Assembly (NCBI GenBank): GCA_009377795.1
Contig: WHTJ01000017.1
Span: forward strand, 1 to 57,937
Direction of reading: 5' to 3'
DNA length: 57,937 bases
Source: Propionibacteriales bacterium
GTDB lineage: Bacteria > Actinomycetota > Actinomycetes > Propionibacteriales > Nocardioidaceae
The position numbers and the translations under genes are program-made. A model generated the notes under the pieces. That model saw only the letters and a list, made by a program, of their open reading frames with translations, was not told the origin of the DNA and did not search any database. Below are positions 1 to 8,679 of this stretch, piece by piece (positions within the stretch are counted from its first letter, which is position 1; each line of letters starts with the position of its first letter).

Positions 1-1
1 C

Positions 2-847
2 GCCGACGTGTTCGTCGGCGACGAGCGCTGGCAGTCGCTTGATGCGGCATCGGCTGACGAGTCTCCGTGGGATCCGGACTCGACGTACGTACAGAAGGCG
101 CCGTACTTCGCGGGCATGTCGGCCGACGCCGGCTCGCTGAGCGACATTCGCGGGGCGCGCGCACTCGCGGTGCTCGGCGACAGCGTGACGACCGACCACA
201 TCTCACCGGCCGGAGCGATCCAGCCGGACGGCCCGGCAGGTAGGTACCTGATCGAACGGGGCGTGGAGCCTCGGGATTTCAACTCGTACGGCACCCGCCG
301 GGGCAACCACGAGGTGATGGTCCGGGGTGGGTTCGCCAATATCCGGCTCCGGAACACGTTGGTTCCCGGCGTCGAGGGTGGTTACACGCTCAAGCTCCCG
401 GAGGATGACCAGACCTCGATTTTCGATGCGGCCATGCGCTACCAGGCCGAGGGAACCCCGCTCGTCGTGCTCGGCGGCAAGGAGTACGGTTCCGGATCAT
501 CCCGCGACTGGGCGGCCAAGGCACCCGCGTTGCTCGGAGTCAAGGCCGTCCTCGTCGAAAGCTTCGAGCGCATCCATCGCTCCAACCTGATCGGCATGGG
601 CATTCTCCCGCTCGAGTTCGCCGACGGTCAGTCCGTCGACTCCCTGGGCCTGACCGGTCGCGAGACGTTCGACATTGTCGGCCTTGACGGGGCAGACACC
701 ATTCCGCAGTGGGTGACGGTCCGCGCCGACGGCGTCGAGTTCCGCGCCACCGTGCGGATCGATACTGCGCTCGAGGCGGCCTATTACCGCCACGGTGGCA
801 TCCTCCACTACGTGCTCCGCCAACTCCGAGGTCGGCGGAACACGTAG
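2..847 (+). CDS. acnA: Aconitate hydratase, C-terminal part (5' end outside window)
   Basis: This is the C-terminal third of an AcnA-type [4Fe-4S] aconitase (citrate/isocitrate interconversion in the TCA cycle, cytoplasm). The visible part holds the swivel domain, with the family motifs [14 protein letters not shown] near the start and [17 protein letters not shown] in the middle; the Ser-Arg of the latter belongs to the substrate-binding loop. The reading frame is open to the window edge, so the GTG at position 8 is not a true start and the Fe-S cysteines lie outside. It converges on the enolase-superfamily gene with only 6 bases between stops. Identification is firm; the full length is unknown. 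Confidence 0.95.
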   Translation, partial: ADVFVGDERWQSLDAASADESPWDPDSTYVQKAPYFAGMSADAGSLSDIRGARALAVLGDSVTTDHISPAGAIQPDGPAGRYLIERGVEPRDFNSYGTRRGNHEVMVRGGFANIRLRNTLVPGVEGGYTLKLPEDDQTSIFDAAMRYQAEGTPLVVLGGKEYGSGSSRDWAAKAPALLGVKAVLVESFERIHRSNLIGMGILPLEFADGQSVDSLGLTGRETFDIVGLDGADTIPQWVTVRADGVEFRATVRIDTALEAAYYRHGGILHYVLRQLRGRRNT

Positions 848-853
848 CCGGGC

Positions 854-2017
854 CTAGCGCACGTGCGTCGCGAGCTGGCTGAGCGCGGACTCGTCCAGGA
901 CGAAGCCGAGCCCCGGCGTCTCACCCAGCACGAGCTCTCCCTGGTCGACGACGGGTCGCTCCGCGAACATGCGCTCCCACAGCGGGTCGCGTACCGGGTC
1001 CGGGTGGAGCTCCACGTTCATGCCGTTGGGCACGCCCGCGACCAGGTGCGCGTGGATGTGTGCCGCATGGTGCGGTGCGAACCGCACGTTGTGCGTCTCG
1101 GCGAGCGCTGCGATCTTGCGACCTTCGGTGAAGCCGCCGGCTTTGGTGCAGTCGAAGTTGGTGATCGCGATGTGGCCGTTCAGAATGAGGTCCCGCACGC
1201 CCTGTTTGGTGAACTCGCTCTCGCCGGACGTCAACGGAATCTGTACCTGCCGGGCGACCTGAGCTAGCCCGGAGATGTCGTCATACCAGTGGACCGGTTC
1301 CTCGTACCACGCCACATCGAGGCTTTCGTAGAGCCGGCCGGCGCGGACCGCGTCCCAGACGTTCCATCCCTGGCTGACATCCACATACAGCGCGACGTCG
1401 GGCCCAATCGCCTCGCGGACCACGGCGGCTCGTTGGTAGTCGTGCTCCGGAGAGAACCTGCCTGCCTTGAGCTTGACCTCGCGGAAGCCCTGCTCGACGT
1501 AGCCCGCGAACTCGTCCGCCAAACCGGTGTCGTCGCCATCCTCGGTGTAGTACCCACCGGTGGCGTAGGTGGGGATGCGGGTACGGATTCCCCCGAAGAG
1601 CCGCCAGAGCGGCTGTTCGTACAGCTGTCCGACGATGTCCCACAGAGCGATGTCGATTCCTCCGATTGCGGCCATGACCTGTGGCCGCCCCGCCCCTTTG
1701 GGGAGACTTGCACCGGTGGTCGCCGATGTCTGCGTCCGTGGCGTACAGGTCGTCCGGAACATCCCCTGCCACAGGTGCTCCACGTTCCGTGGATCCTCGC
1801 CGACGATCAGTGGTCCGAGCTCCTTCGCGATGATCTCAGCGACCTGCCCCAGCGGTGCGCCGTGCGCACTGCCCACGCCCGTGACTCCCTCGTCGGTGTG
1901 GATCCGCACGATGATCTCGGTCTGGCGGGTGATTGCGCGCGAGGCCATGAGGAAGGGGCGTTCGAGCGGCAGGTCGATGACGAACGCTTCGACGTCTCGG
2001 ATCTTGACCACGGGCAT
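854..2017 (-). CDS. Mandelate racemase/muconate lactonizing enzyme family protein
   Basis: A 387-residue enolase-superfamily enzyme, which would abstract the alpha proton of a carboxylate and racemise or dehydrate it using Mg2+. Visible are the KxK pair K182/K184 (REVKLKAG), metal ligands D213 (YVDVSQGW), E239/E240 (WYEEPV) and E266 (TSGES), and a His near 316 (FAPHHAAH), all expected of the mandelate-racemase subgroup. The ATG is preceded by AAGGAGA. It is the last gene of the tctC-tctA-tctB operon (73 bases after tctB), so its substrate is probably the carboxylate imported by that transporter. The exact reaction cannot be told from sequence alone. Confidence 0.9.
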   Translation of the reverse strand: MPVVKIRDVEAFVIDLPLERPFLMASRAITRQTEIIVRIHTDEGVTGVGSAHGAPLGQVAEIIAKELGPLIVGEDPRNVEHLWQGMFRTTCTPRTQTSATTGASLPKGAGRPQVMAAIGGIDIALWDIVGQLYEQPLWRLFGGIRTRIPTYATGGYYTEDGDDTGLADEFAGYVEQGFREVKLKAGRFSPEHDYQRAAVVREAIGPDVALYVDVSQGWNVWDAVRAGRLYESLDVAWYEEPVHWYDDISGLAQVARQVQIPLTSGESEFTKQGVRDLILNGHIAITNFDCTKAGGFTEGRKIAALAETHNVRFAPHHAAHIHAHLVAGVPNGMNVELHPDPVRDPLWERMFAERPVVDQGELVLGETPGLGFVLDESALSQLATHVR

Positions 2018-2090
2018 TCTCCTTGTCGTTGGTCTTGTTATTGGTCGGTGGCGGAGGGTCCGTCGACCATGGGCCTGTTGTCATCGTCGG

Positions 2091-2651
2091 TTAGATCCCG
2101 ATGACGCCTTCCAGCAGGTACGGTGGCCACTCGATGTTGATCAGCTCGCTGAGGACGAGCATTCCGGTCACCGTCAATGCTGCGCCAATGACCGGCAACA
2201 GCCATCCGGACCGTGCCACCACGAGAAGGAAGACGACCAGGAACAGAGCGCTTGCCACAAGGATTCCGAGCACCCAGATGGCGAGCACATAGCCCACAAT
2301 CCACCCGAACATCATGATCGAGCGGCGTGCCACTTTCCGCGGATCCTCGGGGGCGTCGTCAGCAGCTTCCGGGTCGAGCGAACCATCACGGAGCGCGGCC
2401 TCGCGTTCTTCCGCGCCGTACAGGGCGGCCGTCTCGGAAACATCGTCGCCTGTTGTCAACCGGCGCCGCTTCCAGTTGAACGCGTCTGTGAGCACCATGA
2501 CGATGCCGATCGTCACACCCAGCGCGGACATGGTGACCGGCATGTAGCGAGCAAGCTCCGCGAAGTCCAGGGCCTGCCAGCCGGTCCAAGCGAAAACCAG
2601 GACGATGAGTGTTCCAAAGCTGAGCCGCATCTTGGTCTGGAGTGGCATCAC
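2091..2651 (-). CDS. tctB: Tripartite tricarboxylate transporter small membrane subunit TctB
   Basis: A 186-residue protein with four predicted membrane segments (about residues 10-28, 38-55, 110-130 and 135-175) separated by a charged cytoplasmic loop rich in Asp/Glu/Arg, the usual plan of TctB. Family members form the small permease subunit of secondary transporters for citrate-like carboxylates that work with a periplasmic or lipid-anchored binding protein. Its start overlaps the tctA stop (ATGA), so the two are translationally coupled. Sequence conservation in TctB is low, so the call rests on topology and on position next to unmistakable tctA. Confidence 0.88.
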   Translation of the reverse strand: MMPLQTKMRLSFGTLIVLVFAWTGWQALDFAELARYMPVTMSALGVTIGIVMVLTDAFNWKRRRLTTGDDVSETAALYGAEEREAALRDGSLDPEAADDAPEDPRKVARRSIMMFGWIVGYVLAIWVLGILVASALFLVVFLLVVARSGWLLPVIGAALTVTGMLVLSELINIEWPPYLLEGVIGI

Positions 2652-4153
2652 ATTCTCCCTGCCATGTCACCTAGACCGGGCCGTCTGCCTTTGCCCCTAC
2701 GCAGACGGAAGATCTGTGACCCGAAGACGATGACCAGGACGAGCAGACCCAAGACGATGACCAGGGGCCGGAGCAGCCAGTCGAATCCGTGCAGGCTCAT
2801 GGACAGGTGCAGGTAGCGCTCCGCGGAAGGGGCGAGAACATAGCCGATCAGCATCGGCGCCCTCGGCCAGCCCACCTGCTTCATGACCCAGCCGACCAGG
2901 CCGACGGCGAGGAAGGCCAGGATGTCGCCCCAATGGCGCGTCGCCTGGTACGCGGCGACGGTCATGATGACGAGGAGGAAGGGGACAAGCTTCTTGGCCG
3001 GGATCAGGCTGAGCTTCGCCACGTATCCGGCCAGCAGAAAGCATGCCGCCGTGCCGAGGATGTTGGCCAGCGCCAGGCTCCATACGATCGCCAGCGTGAC
3101 GTCCAGGCGGTCCCTGACCATGGCCGGCCCCGCTTGGACGCCCAGCAACACCAACCCACCGAGGAGCATCGCGGTCGTGCCGCTTCCCGGTATGCCGAAT
3201 AGCAATGTGGGAACCAGGGCCCCGGCTTCCTTGGCGTTGTTGGCGCTCTCCGGGCCGATGACCCCACGGATGTCGCCTTTGCCGAACTGTGAGTTGTCCT
3301 TCACGGTCTGCCGCGTCACTCCATAGGCGATCCAGTCGACGACGGAACCCCCGACTCCCGGGATAATCCCCATTGCCGTGCCGAGGACTGAGGTGCGTAC
3401 GACCAGCCATCTGTTCCGGATGGCATCCCGGATCCCGGTCAGGCGGCTTCCGGCGAGCTTGCTCACTCGGGAGATGCTGCGGTCGGCGGCCACCAGGTCG
3501 ACCATCTCGGGCAGCGCGAACAGGCCCAGGGCCATCACCGCGATCGGGATACCGTCGAACAGATACGGCTCTTCGAACGTGTACCGGTATTGGCCGACCT
3601 GAGGTGCCAGGCCGATGAGGCCGACCATGACACCAAGGAGCGTCGCGAGGACGCCTGCCGCGGCTGCACCGCGAGCGAGTACCCCCACCATGCTCAGGCC
3701 GAGAATGGCGCACATGAACAGCTCTGGTGGACCCAGCGCCAGGATGAGTGGGCGGGCGAGGCCGATGAGGGCGAACAGTGACGCGGCACCGATGATTCCG
3801 CCCACCATCGATACGAAGAACGCCGCGCCGAGAGCCCGTGCGGCATCTCCCTTTTGGGCGAGGGGATAGCCGTCCATGATGGTGGCTTGTGAGCCGGACG
3901 ATCCCGGAACGCCGAGAAGCACGGATGGAAATGTGTCAGCGGTGTGGACCACGGCGGCCATGCCGATGAGCAGCGCGATCCCGCTGTACGGGTCCATGCC
4001 GAAGACGAAGGGCAACAGGATCGCCATACCCACGGTGCCGCCGAGTCCCGGGAGGAGCCCGACGCAGAGCCCGACCAACACGCCGAGGGCCAGCCACAGT
4101 AGTCGCAGCGGGTCCAGTGCGACGAGGAGCGCTTCGTAGCCAGACTCAAACAC
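2648..4153 (-). CDS. tctA: Tripartite tricarboxylate transporter large permease TctA
   Basis: A 501-residue polytopic membrane protein of about twelve segments. The family's glycine/proline-rich blocks are present near the N-terminus (LLPGLGGTVGMAILLPFVFG) and in the middle (GIIPGVGGSVVDWIAYG, then LLFGIPGSGTTAMLLGG). It is the transport channel of a TTT-family secondary carrier. It lies between tctC and tctB; a strong hairpin in the tctC-tctA gap suggests that tctC mRNA accumulates above the permease message. The transported acid is unknown, but nearby aconitase and tricarballylate-dehydrogenase genes suggest a di- or tricarboxylate. Confidence 0.96.
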   Translation of the reverse strand: MFESGYEALLVALDPLRLLWLALGVLVGLCVGLLPGLGGTVGMAILLPFVFGMDPYSGIALLIGMAAVVHTADTFPSVLLGVPGSSGSQATIMDGYPLAQKGDAARALGAAFFVSMVGGIIGAASLFALIGLARPLILALGPPELFMCAILGLSMVGVLARGAAAAGVLATLLGVMVGLIGLAPQVGQYRYTFEEPYLFDGIPIAVMALGLFALPEMVDLVAADRSISRVSKLAGSRLTGIRDAIRNRWLVVRTSVLGTAMGIIPGVGGSVVDWIAYGVTRQTVKDNSQFGKGDIRGVIGPESANNAKEAGALVPTLLFGIPGSGTTAMLLGGLVLLGVQAGPAMVRDRLDVTLAIVWSLALANILGTAACFLLAGYVAKLSLIPAKKLVPFLLVIMTVAAYQATRHWGDILAFLAVGLVGWVMKQVGWPRAPMLIGYVLAPSAERYLHLSMSLHGFDWLLRPLVIVLGLLVLVIVFGSQIFRLRRGKGRRPGLGDMAGRM

Positions 4154-4176
4154 GAGTAGCCTCCGTGAGGACTAAG

Positions 4177-4221
4177 GGTGGTGGGTAGTAGGGGTGGATG
4201 CCACCCCTACTACCCACCACC
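4177..4221 (-). terminator. Perfect 21-bp inverted repeat between tctC and tctA
   Basis: Arms 4177-4197 and 4201-4221 are exact reverse complements around a 3-base loop. There is no long T-run, so this is likely a partial terminator or a 3'-end stabiliser of tctC mRNA, adjusting the binding protein to permease ratio. It lies 34 bases past the tctC stop and 23 bases upstream of the tctA start. Confidence 0.8.
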
Positions 4222-4255
4222 GTTCACGCCCAACCAGTGGACGTGCGCGTGCTCC

Positions 4256-5440
4256 CTATCGCGGATCCGGGTGATCGTAGTTTTCGACGAGGAAGTCCAT
4301 AATCCAGTTCCGTATATCCTCGGGGAAGTCTCTCAGGCCGTCGACCGCGGGGTCGACGTCGTCCCCCACGAGCTTTGGATGCGGGCCGAGGAGCTCTTCG
4401 GCCTGGCTCTGGAACTCCGGGTCTTCGGTCATGGCTTCGAACCCGGCTCGTAGCTGCTCGACCGCCTCGGGTGGGGCGTCCTTGTGTAGCCACATCACCT
4501 TCTGGTTGGTCCACCCGGCACGGGTCAGCGCCAGATACGCGTCCCACTCTGGGCCGGAGGGCGGCTCCCCGTGGATCTGTTCGTAGATCTCCGCGAAGGT
4601 CGGCAGGTTGTACGGCTCCTCGCTGAACATCGCGTCGGCTTCCAGCGTGTCCTCGGAAGCCTGGCCTATCGTGAAGACCGGGCAGGCGACCCCATCCTCG
4701 ATCAGCGGGTCGACGTCCGAAGGGACGCTCGGGCTGGTGTCCCAGTTGATGTTCAGCTCGCCTTGTTCGAAGGCCACTCGGGCCGGCCCGCGGCCTTCGA
4801 AGCCCATGACGGCGTTATGTTCGAGGCCCAGCATGTCGTATGCGAGCAGGAGGTGTGCACCGAGGCTGTCCGGTGTCTGCTCTCCTGCGACCCATTGCAT
4901 GTCTTGTGCTTGCTCGACGAACGCCTCGGGCCCGTCGATCCCGGTGTCGCAGCGGACGTACACGATGCCGCCGACCTGGCTGACGAAGTTACCGACCAGG
5001 TCGTCGTAGTTGAGCTCGAGCGCGGGCTCCTCGAAGATCCAAGGAAGGAACGACGACGCCGAGCTGTAGAGCACGGAGGTCGCCTCCGTGTGTTCGCGTT
5101 CCAACGCGAACTGGTTGTTCCCGATCGTGCCGGCCGCGCCAGAGATGTTGACGACACCGACGGTCGGGCTGCCAGGAATGTGCTCTTGGAGGAACGGCGC
5201 CATGAACCGTGCCTCGCTGTCCGTGCCACCACCGGCCTCGAACGGCACGATGATCTCTAGCTCTTTGTCGTAATAGAAGGCGGACTCGTCGACCTGGGAC
5301 TGCTCGCCGTCCGCCTCGGCCGCTTCGTCGTCACCGCCGCCATCCCCTGTGCCGCACGCGGTCAACGCCAGGCTTGCCGCGCAAAGGACGCCAAGGAACC
5401 AGCGCCTATGCCTGCGGGGGAAACTGTATGTTCTCATCAT
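4256..5440 (-). CDS. tctC: Tripartite tricarboxylate transporter substrate-binding lipoprotein TctC
   Basis: A 394-residue extracytoplasmic solute receptor of the TctC (Bug) family. The N-terminus has a basic stretch, a hydrophobic core and a lipobox (SLALTACGTG), followed by an acidic Asp/Glu/Gly linker, typical of lipid-anchored actinobacterial binding proteins. The mature domain starts with the family pattern EIIVPFEAGGGTDSEAR, contacting the ligand carboxylate. It is the first gene of the operon, behind a region containing a perfect palindrome at 5571-5586. At about 340 mature residues it is slightly longer than typical Bug proteins. The ligand cannot be predicted. Confidence 0.93.
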   Translation of the reverse strand: MMRTYSFPRRHRRWFLGVLCAASLALTACGTGDGGGDDEAAEADGEQSQVDESAFYYDKELEIIVPFEAGGGTDSEARFMAPFLQEHIPGSPTVGVVNISGAAGTIGNNQFALEREHTEATSVLYSSASSFLPWIFEEPALELNYDDLVGNFVSQVGGIVYVRCDTGIDGPEAFVEQAQDMQWVAGEQTPDSLGAHLLLAYDMLGLEHNAVMGFEGRGPARVAFEQGELNINWDTSPSVPSDVDPLIEDGVACPVFTIGQASEDTLEADAMFSEEPYNLPTFAEIYEQIHGEPPSGPEWDAYLALTRAGWTNQKVMWLHKDAPPEAVEQLRAGFEAMTEDPEFQSQAEELLGPHPKLVGDDVDPAVDGLRDFPEDIRNWIMDFLVENYDHPDPR

Positions 5441-5570
5441 TCACAGTGCCCTCTCGAGTGTTCCGTTTGGGTGGGTGTTCGTTCCTTTGCTGTGGCCCTG
5501 GCGCTCAGTCAAGGACCATGATCGCCCGACGGTGCATGTTGTCAGAGGACCGTACCCCCTTCGTAGCGCA

Positions 5571-5586
5571 ACAATCTATAGATTGT
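5571..5586. promoter_or_regulatory. Perfect palindromic operator candidate, with a second copy at 5619-5632
   Basis: ACAATCTATAGATTGT is a perfect 16-base palindrome. A related imperfect copy, TAACCTATAGACTA, sits about 47 bases to the right with the same CTATAG core. Both lie in the 210-base gap between the divergent tctC and the prpF remnant, where a dimeric regulator (for example the GntR protein encoded at 16709) could control both directions. The second copy may also contain the -10 element of the rightward transcript. Confidence 0.6.
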
Positions 5587-5650
5587 CGAGTCCTATTGGC
5601 CAGCAAGTCTGCAGCATGTAACCTATAGACTATTCACCTGCGGAGGTGGT

Positions 5651-5892
5651 ATGACCCAGCGATCGCTCCCGGCGGTCTGGATGCGCGGAGGAACCAGCAA
5701 GGGGCTCTTCGTTCGGGAATCGGACCTGCCGCCTGCCGCCTGCCGGCGCTCGGCGGGACGCTCTTCTCTTGGAGCTGATGGGAAGTCCCGACCCGTGCGC
5801 CCGGGTTGGTCACCCGGACCACCCGCCGCCTGATGGCAGGCGAGGTCTACTATCGTTCGGCGTTCGGCGACGCCGACCAACCGGGAGCATGA
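5651..5892 (+). pseudogene. prpF: prpF remnant (N- and C-terminal ends only, frameshifted)
   Basis: The start matches the PrpF family (isomerases/tautomerases of aconitate-like acids): good RBS, then MTQRSLPAVWMRGGTSKG and FVRESDLPP in frame 2. After about position 5750 homology continues in another frame (DALLLELMGSPDP). It then jumps, around 5790-5805, to the family's C-terminal signature in a third frame (TRTTRRLMAGEVYYRSAFG), ending at TGA 5890. PrpF proteins are about 350-400 residues, so roughly 270-300 central residues are missing. This is therefore an internal-deletion pseudogene. The short stretch 5893-5960 has no convincing gene. Confidence 0.85.
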
Positions 5893-5960
5893 CCGAGGAG
5901 AGGACGAACGCCGGTTCGTCCGGGACGTCGTCGTCGGCGACGAGGAAGGCGGGACGTGAT

Positions 5961-6773
5961 ATGGAAGTTCAGCAGGGGTATCGTCGTGACCCCCGGGACC
6001 TCATCGACCTGTCCGGACGGACCGCGCTGATCACGGGCGGCACCCGGAACATCGGGCGCGAGGTGGCCGAGCTGTTCGGATCCTGCGGCGCATCCGTGGC
6101 GGTCGTCGGCCGCTCGGACAAGGGGGAGTTGGATGACACGCTGTCCGCCCTCGAGGGCGCCGGGGTTGCCGCGTTCGGAACACTCGCCGACATCGGCGAG
6201 CCCGACGAGGTTCGGCGGGCGGTGACGGAGACCGTCGACGCGCTCGGGCCGGTTGACATCCTCATCAACGGTGCTGCGGTACGTCCGCACGGAGCGCTCG
6301 AGGAGCTGAGCCTGGCGGACTGGGATGCCGTGATGAACGTTAACCTGCGGGCCCCCTTTCTCCTCGCCCAGCAGGTCATCCCCGGGATGAGGGAACGGCG
6401 GTACGGGCGGATCGTCAACATCGGCGGTCTCTCGGCGCTGTGGGGCAAGCCGAACCGCGCGCACGTCACCACGTCGAAAGCCGGTCTCATGGGCCTCACC
6501 CTCGCTCTCGCCGCGGAAACGGCGCTCGACGCCGTCACGGTCAACTGCGTCGTCCCCGGCGTGGTCGACACTGAGCGTCACACCCCCGAGTGGTACCCGG
6601 ACCTTGAAGACTTCTACGAGCGCAGGCTCTCCCGCATTCCCATGGGCCGGCTTGGCCGGCCTGAGGAGATCGCGACGACGTGCCTCTTCCTCGTCTCCGA
6701 GATGTCGAGCTACCTGACCGGCCAGACCCTCTACGCCACCGGCGGCGGCTACCCGATGGTGCGGGGGGCCTAG
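5961..6773 (+). CDS. Atypical short-chain dehydrogenase/reductase lacking the catalytic Tyr
   Basis: A 270-residue Rossmann protein with the SDR cofactor motif TGGTRNIG and the NGAA motif (ILINGAAV). The usual active-site block is altered: YxxxK reads VTTSK (preceded by AH), and the position of the catalytic Ser is Gly (NIGGLSALWG). Related SDR-like proteins with a conserved AHV...K pattern are known, so this is probably a divergent subfamily and not damage. The C-terminal GGGYPMV block is intact. The ATG at 5961 was chosen because homology begins just after it; upstream codons belong to the prpF remnant. It is followed after 2 bases by the LLM flavoprotein, an operon. Confidence 0.85.
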   Translation: MEVQQGYRRDPRDLIDLSGRTALITGGTRNIGREVAELFGSCGASVAVVGRSDKGELDDTLSALEGAGVAAFGTLADIGEPDEVRRAVTETVDALGPVDILINGAAVRPHGALEELSLADWDAVMNVNLRAPFLLAQQVIPGMRERRYGRIVNIGGLSALWGKPNRAHVTTSKAGLMGLTLALAAETALDAVTVNCVVPGVVDTERHTPEWYPDLEDFYERRLSRIPMGRLGRPEEIATTCLFLVSEMSSYLTGQTLYATGGGYPMVRGA

Positions 6774-6775
6774 CG

Positions 6776-7783
6776 ATGAAGTTCGGGATTTCGCTCCAGG
6801 GCCACGCCCAGCAGCCTGTCGGTGACGATCTCACGCCCGCCGTGGCCGACCTGATCGCAGTGGTGCATGCGGCCCGGGATGCCGGCTTCGGTTATGTCAC
6901 CTGTGGCCAGCACTACCTGACCGATCCACTCCAAGAGATTCAACCCGTCCCTCTGCTCGCCCGGCTGATCCCGGAGTCGGGTGACATGGAGCTGTTCAGC
7001 ACGCTCATCGCCCCGCTGCACAATCCGGTCGACATCGCCGAGACCTGGGCGAGTCTCGACGTCCTGTCCAACGGCCGTATGGGCCTGTGCTTGGGTCTGG
7101 GTTATCGGGACGAGGAGTACGCCGCGTTCGGGGTGGATCGGGACACCCGGGTGCGGGACCTCCGGGACGTCGTCGAGACGGTTCGTGCGCTGTGGACCGA
7201 GGATGCCGTGACGCGTGAGGGACGTACGTTCTCGCTCGACGGCGCACGATGCACCATCCGATGCGTCCAGCGACCCCACCTCCCCATCTGGATCGCTGCG
7301 AACGCGGATGTGGGCGTGCAGCGGGCCGCCCGCTGGGGCCTGCCGTGGAACATCAATCCACACGCGCGCTTCGAGACGATCAAGCGTCAGGTTCACGTCT
7401 ACCAGGACACGGCCAGGGCCGCTGGATTCGACCCACCTGGTCTCCCGCTCTACCGGGAGGTCTTCTGTGCGCCGACGCGGGAGGAGGCGCTGCAGACCGC
7501 AGGGCCGCACATGGCTCGCAAGTACGCCGCGTACGACCAGTGGGGACAGGACACCGCATTACCGGACGGCGACGACTTCGCCGTCTCCTTTGATGAGCTT
7601 GCCGCTGACCGGTTCATCATCGGCACTCCGGACGACTGTGCAGAGGAGATCGAGCGATATCTGGCCCTTGGTGGCATCGACCGCGTACACATGCGGATGG
7701 GTTGGCCGGGTATGCCGCTTGAACCGACGTTGCGGGCCTTGCGGCTGTTCGGTGAGGCCGTAATCCCGCACTTCGGCCCGTGA
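6776..7783 (+). CDS. LLM-class flavin-dependent oxidoreductase
   Basis: A 335-residue luciferase-like monooxygenase (TIM-barrel, FMN or F420 dependent). Family features are the N-terminal MKFGISLQGH strand, the block PLHNPVDIAETWASLDVLSNGRM and the SNGRMGLCLGLGY segment around residues 95-110 that lines the flavin site. Such enzymes oxygenate or dehydrogenate varied substrates with a partner reductase. The start lies 2 bases after the SDR stop and the two are surely co-transcribed. It converges on the hydrolase gene that follows (9-base gap). The substrate is unknown. Confidence 0.9.
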   Translation: MKFGISLQGHAQQPVGDDLTPAVADLIAVVHAARDAGFGYVTCGQHYLTDPLQEIQPVPLLARLIPESGDMELFSTLIAPLHNPVDIAETWASLDVLSNGRMGLCLGLGYRDEEYAAFGVDRDTRVRDLRDVVETVRALWTEDAVTREGRTFSLDGARCTIRCVQRPHLPIWIAANADVGVQRAARWGLPWNINPHARFETIKRQVHVYQDTARAAGFDPPGLPLYREVFCAPTREEALQTAGPHMARKYAAYDQWGQDTALPDGDDFAVSFDELAADRFIIGTPDDCAEEIERYLALGGIDRVHMRMGWPGMPLEPTLRALRLFGEAVIPHFGP

Positions 7784-7792
7784 GGTGCCGGC

Positions 7793-8677
7793 TCAGGACC
7801 GAAAGAAGGGGAGAAGTTCGGCGAGAAGGTCGTCCGGAGCCTCTTCGTTGACGTAGTGGCCGCAGTCGACTCCCCGGCCGCGGACGTCCTCGATGCGCTC
7901 CTTCCAGATCCCGAGGACATCCCCGTATACGGTGCCGGTGTGGCTCCGCAGCCCCCACAGCACGAGCGTCGGGACGCTGACCTTGCGGTCGAGATCCGCG
8001 GTGTCCAACTCGAAGTCATATGTCGCGGTCGCTCGGTAGTCCTCGCAGCTGCCCCGGATGGTCTTCGGTGTGAAACAGCGGACGTACTCGGCGAAGGCGT
8101 CGGGATGGAACGGAGCCAACCCGACGCCGGGCTTGGAGAGCTTTCGCTCCATATACCACTCGGCTGGAACAGCGCCCATCATCCCCTCGGGCAGGTCCGC
8201 GGGCTGCGCCATGAAGGACCAGTGCCACGATTTCATCGCCCATGCCTTCGAGGTGTGGGTGAACACGTACTGGCTGGGGAGGATGTCCAGCAGGGCGGCC
8301 TTGCGGACGAGCTCCGGATGGTCGAGGCACATCCGATGGACGACCCGGGCACCACGGTCGTGCCCGGCGACGTAGAACTCCTGATGGCCGAGGTGTGCCA
8401 TGAGCCGAATCTGGTCCTGGGCCATAGCCCGGAATGAGTAGTTCACATGGTCCGGCCCGGGCTCGGGGGCGGAGCTGTCCCCGTAGCCGCGTAGGTCGGC
8501 TGCGACAACGTGGAAATGTTGGGCGAGCGGGGCGGCGACCTTGTGCCACGACACGTGCGTCAGCGGGTTGCCGTGGAGCAGCAGCAGCCCTGGACCTGAC
8601 CCGCCATGCCGGAATCGGATGCGGACGTCGTCGGCGGTGTCGAAGTCGTCCACCTCGAAGCCCTCGAAACCCTCCAT
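7793..8677 (-). CDS. Alpha/beta hydrolase, haloacetate (fluoroacetate) dehalogenase-like
   Basis: A 294-residue alpha/beta hydrolase closely resembling haloacetate dehalogenase H-1. It has the oxyanion block LLLHGNPLTHVSWH, the ADLRGYGDSS segment, an Asp nucleophile in GHDRGARV (with the two Arg that bind the carboxylate), a His-Trp pair (KSWHWSFMAQP) equivalent to the halide-binding site, and a catalytic His near the end (CGHYVNEE). The ATG at 8677 follows AAGGAG; an upstream GTG at 8689 would overlap the preceding gene. It lies 2 bases after the glutaredoxin-DinB gene, so the two form an operon. Other ester or epoxide substrates are possible, but the residues favour haloacids. Confidence 0.85.
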   Translation of the reverse strand: MEGFEGFEVDDFDTADDVRIRFRHGGSGPGLLLLHGNPLTHVSWHKVAAPLAQHFHVVAADLRGYGDSSAPEPGPDHVNYSFRAMAQDQIRLMAHLGHQEFYVAGHDRGARVVHRMCLDHPELVRKAALLDILPSQYVFTHTSKAWAMKSWHWSFMAQPADLPEGMMGAVPAEWYMERKLSKPGVGLAPFHPDAFAEYVRCFTPKTIRGSCEDYRATATYDFELDTADLDRKVSVPTLVLWGLRSHTGTVYGDVLGIWKERIEDVRGRGVDCGHYVNEEAPDDLLAELLPFFRS

Positions 8678-8679
8678 GC

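Noticed and set aside
5651-5892. prpF region as a third Sec-decoded or programmed-frameshift gene
   Set aside because: The breaks are changes of frame and loss of central sequence, not an in-frame TGA, and no slippery sequence or hairpin fits.
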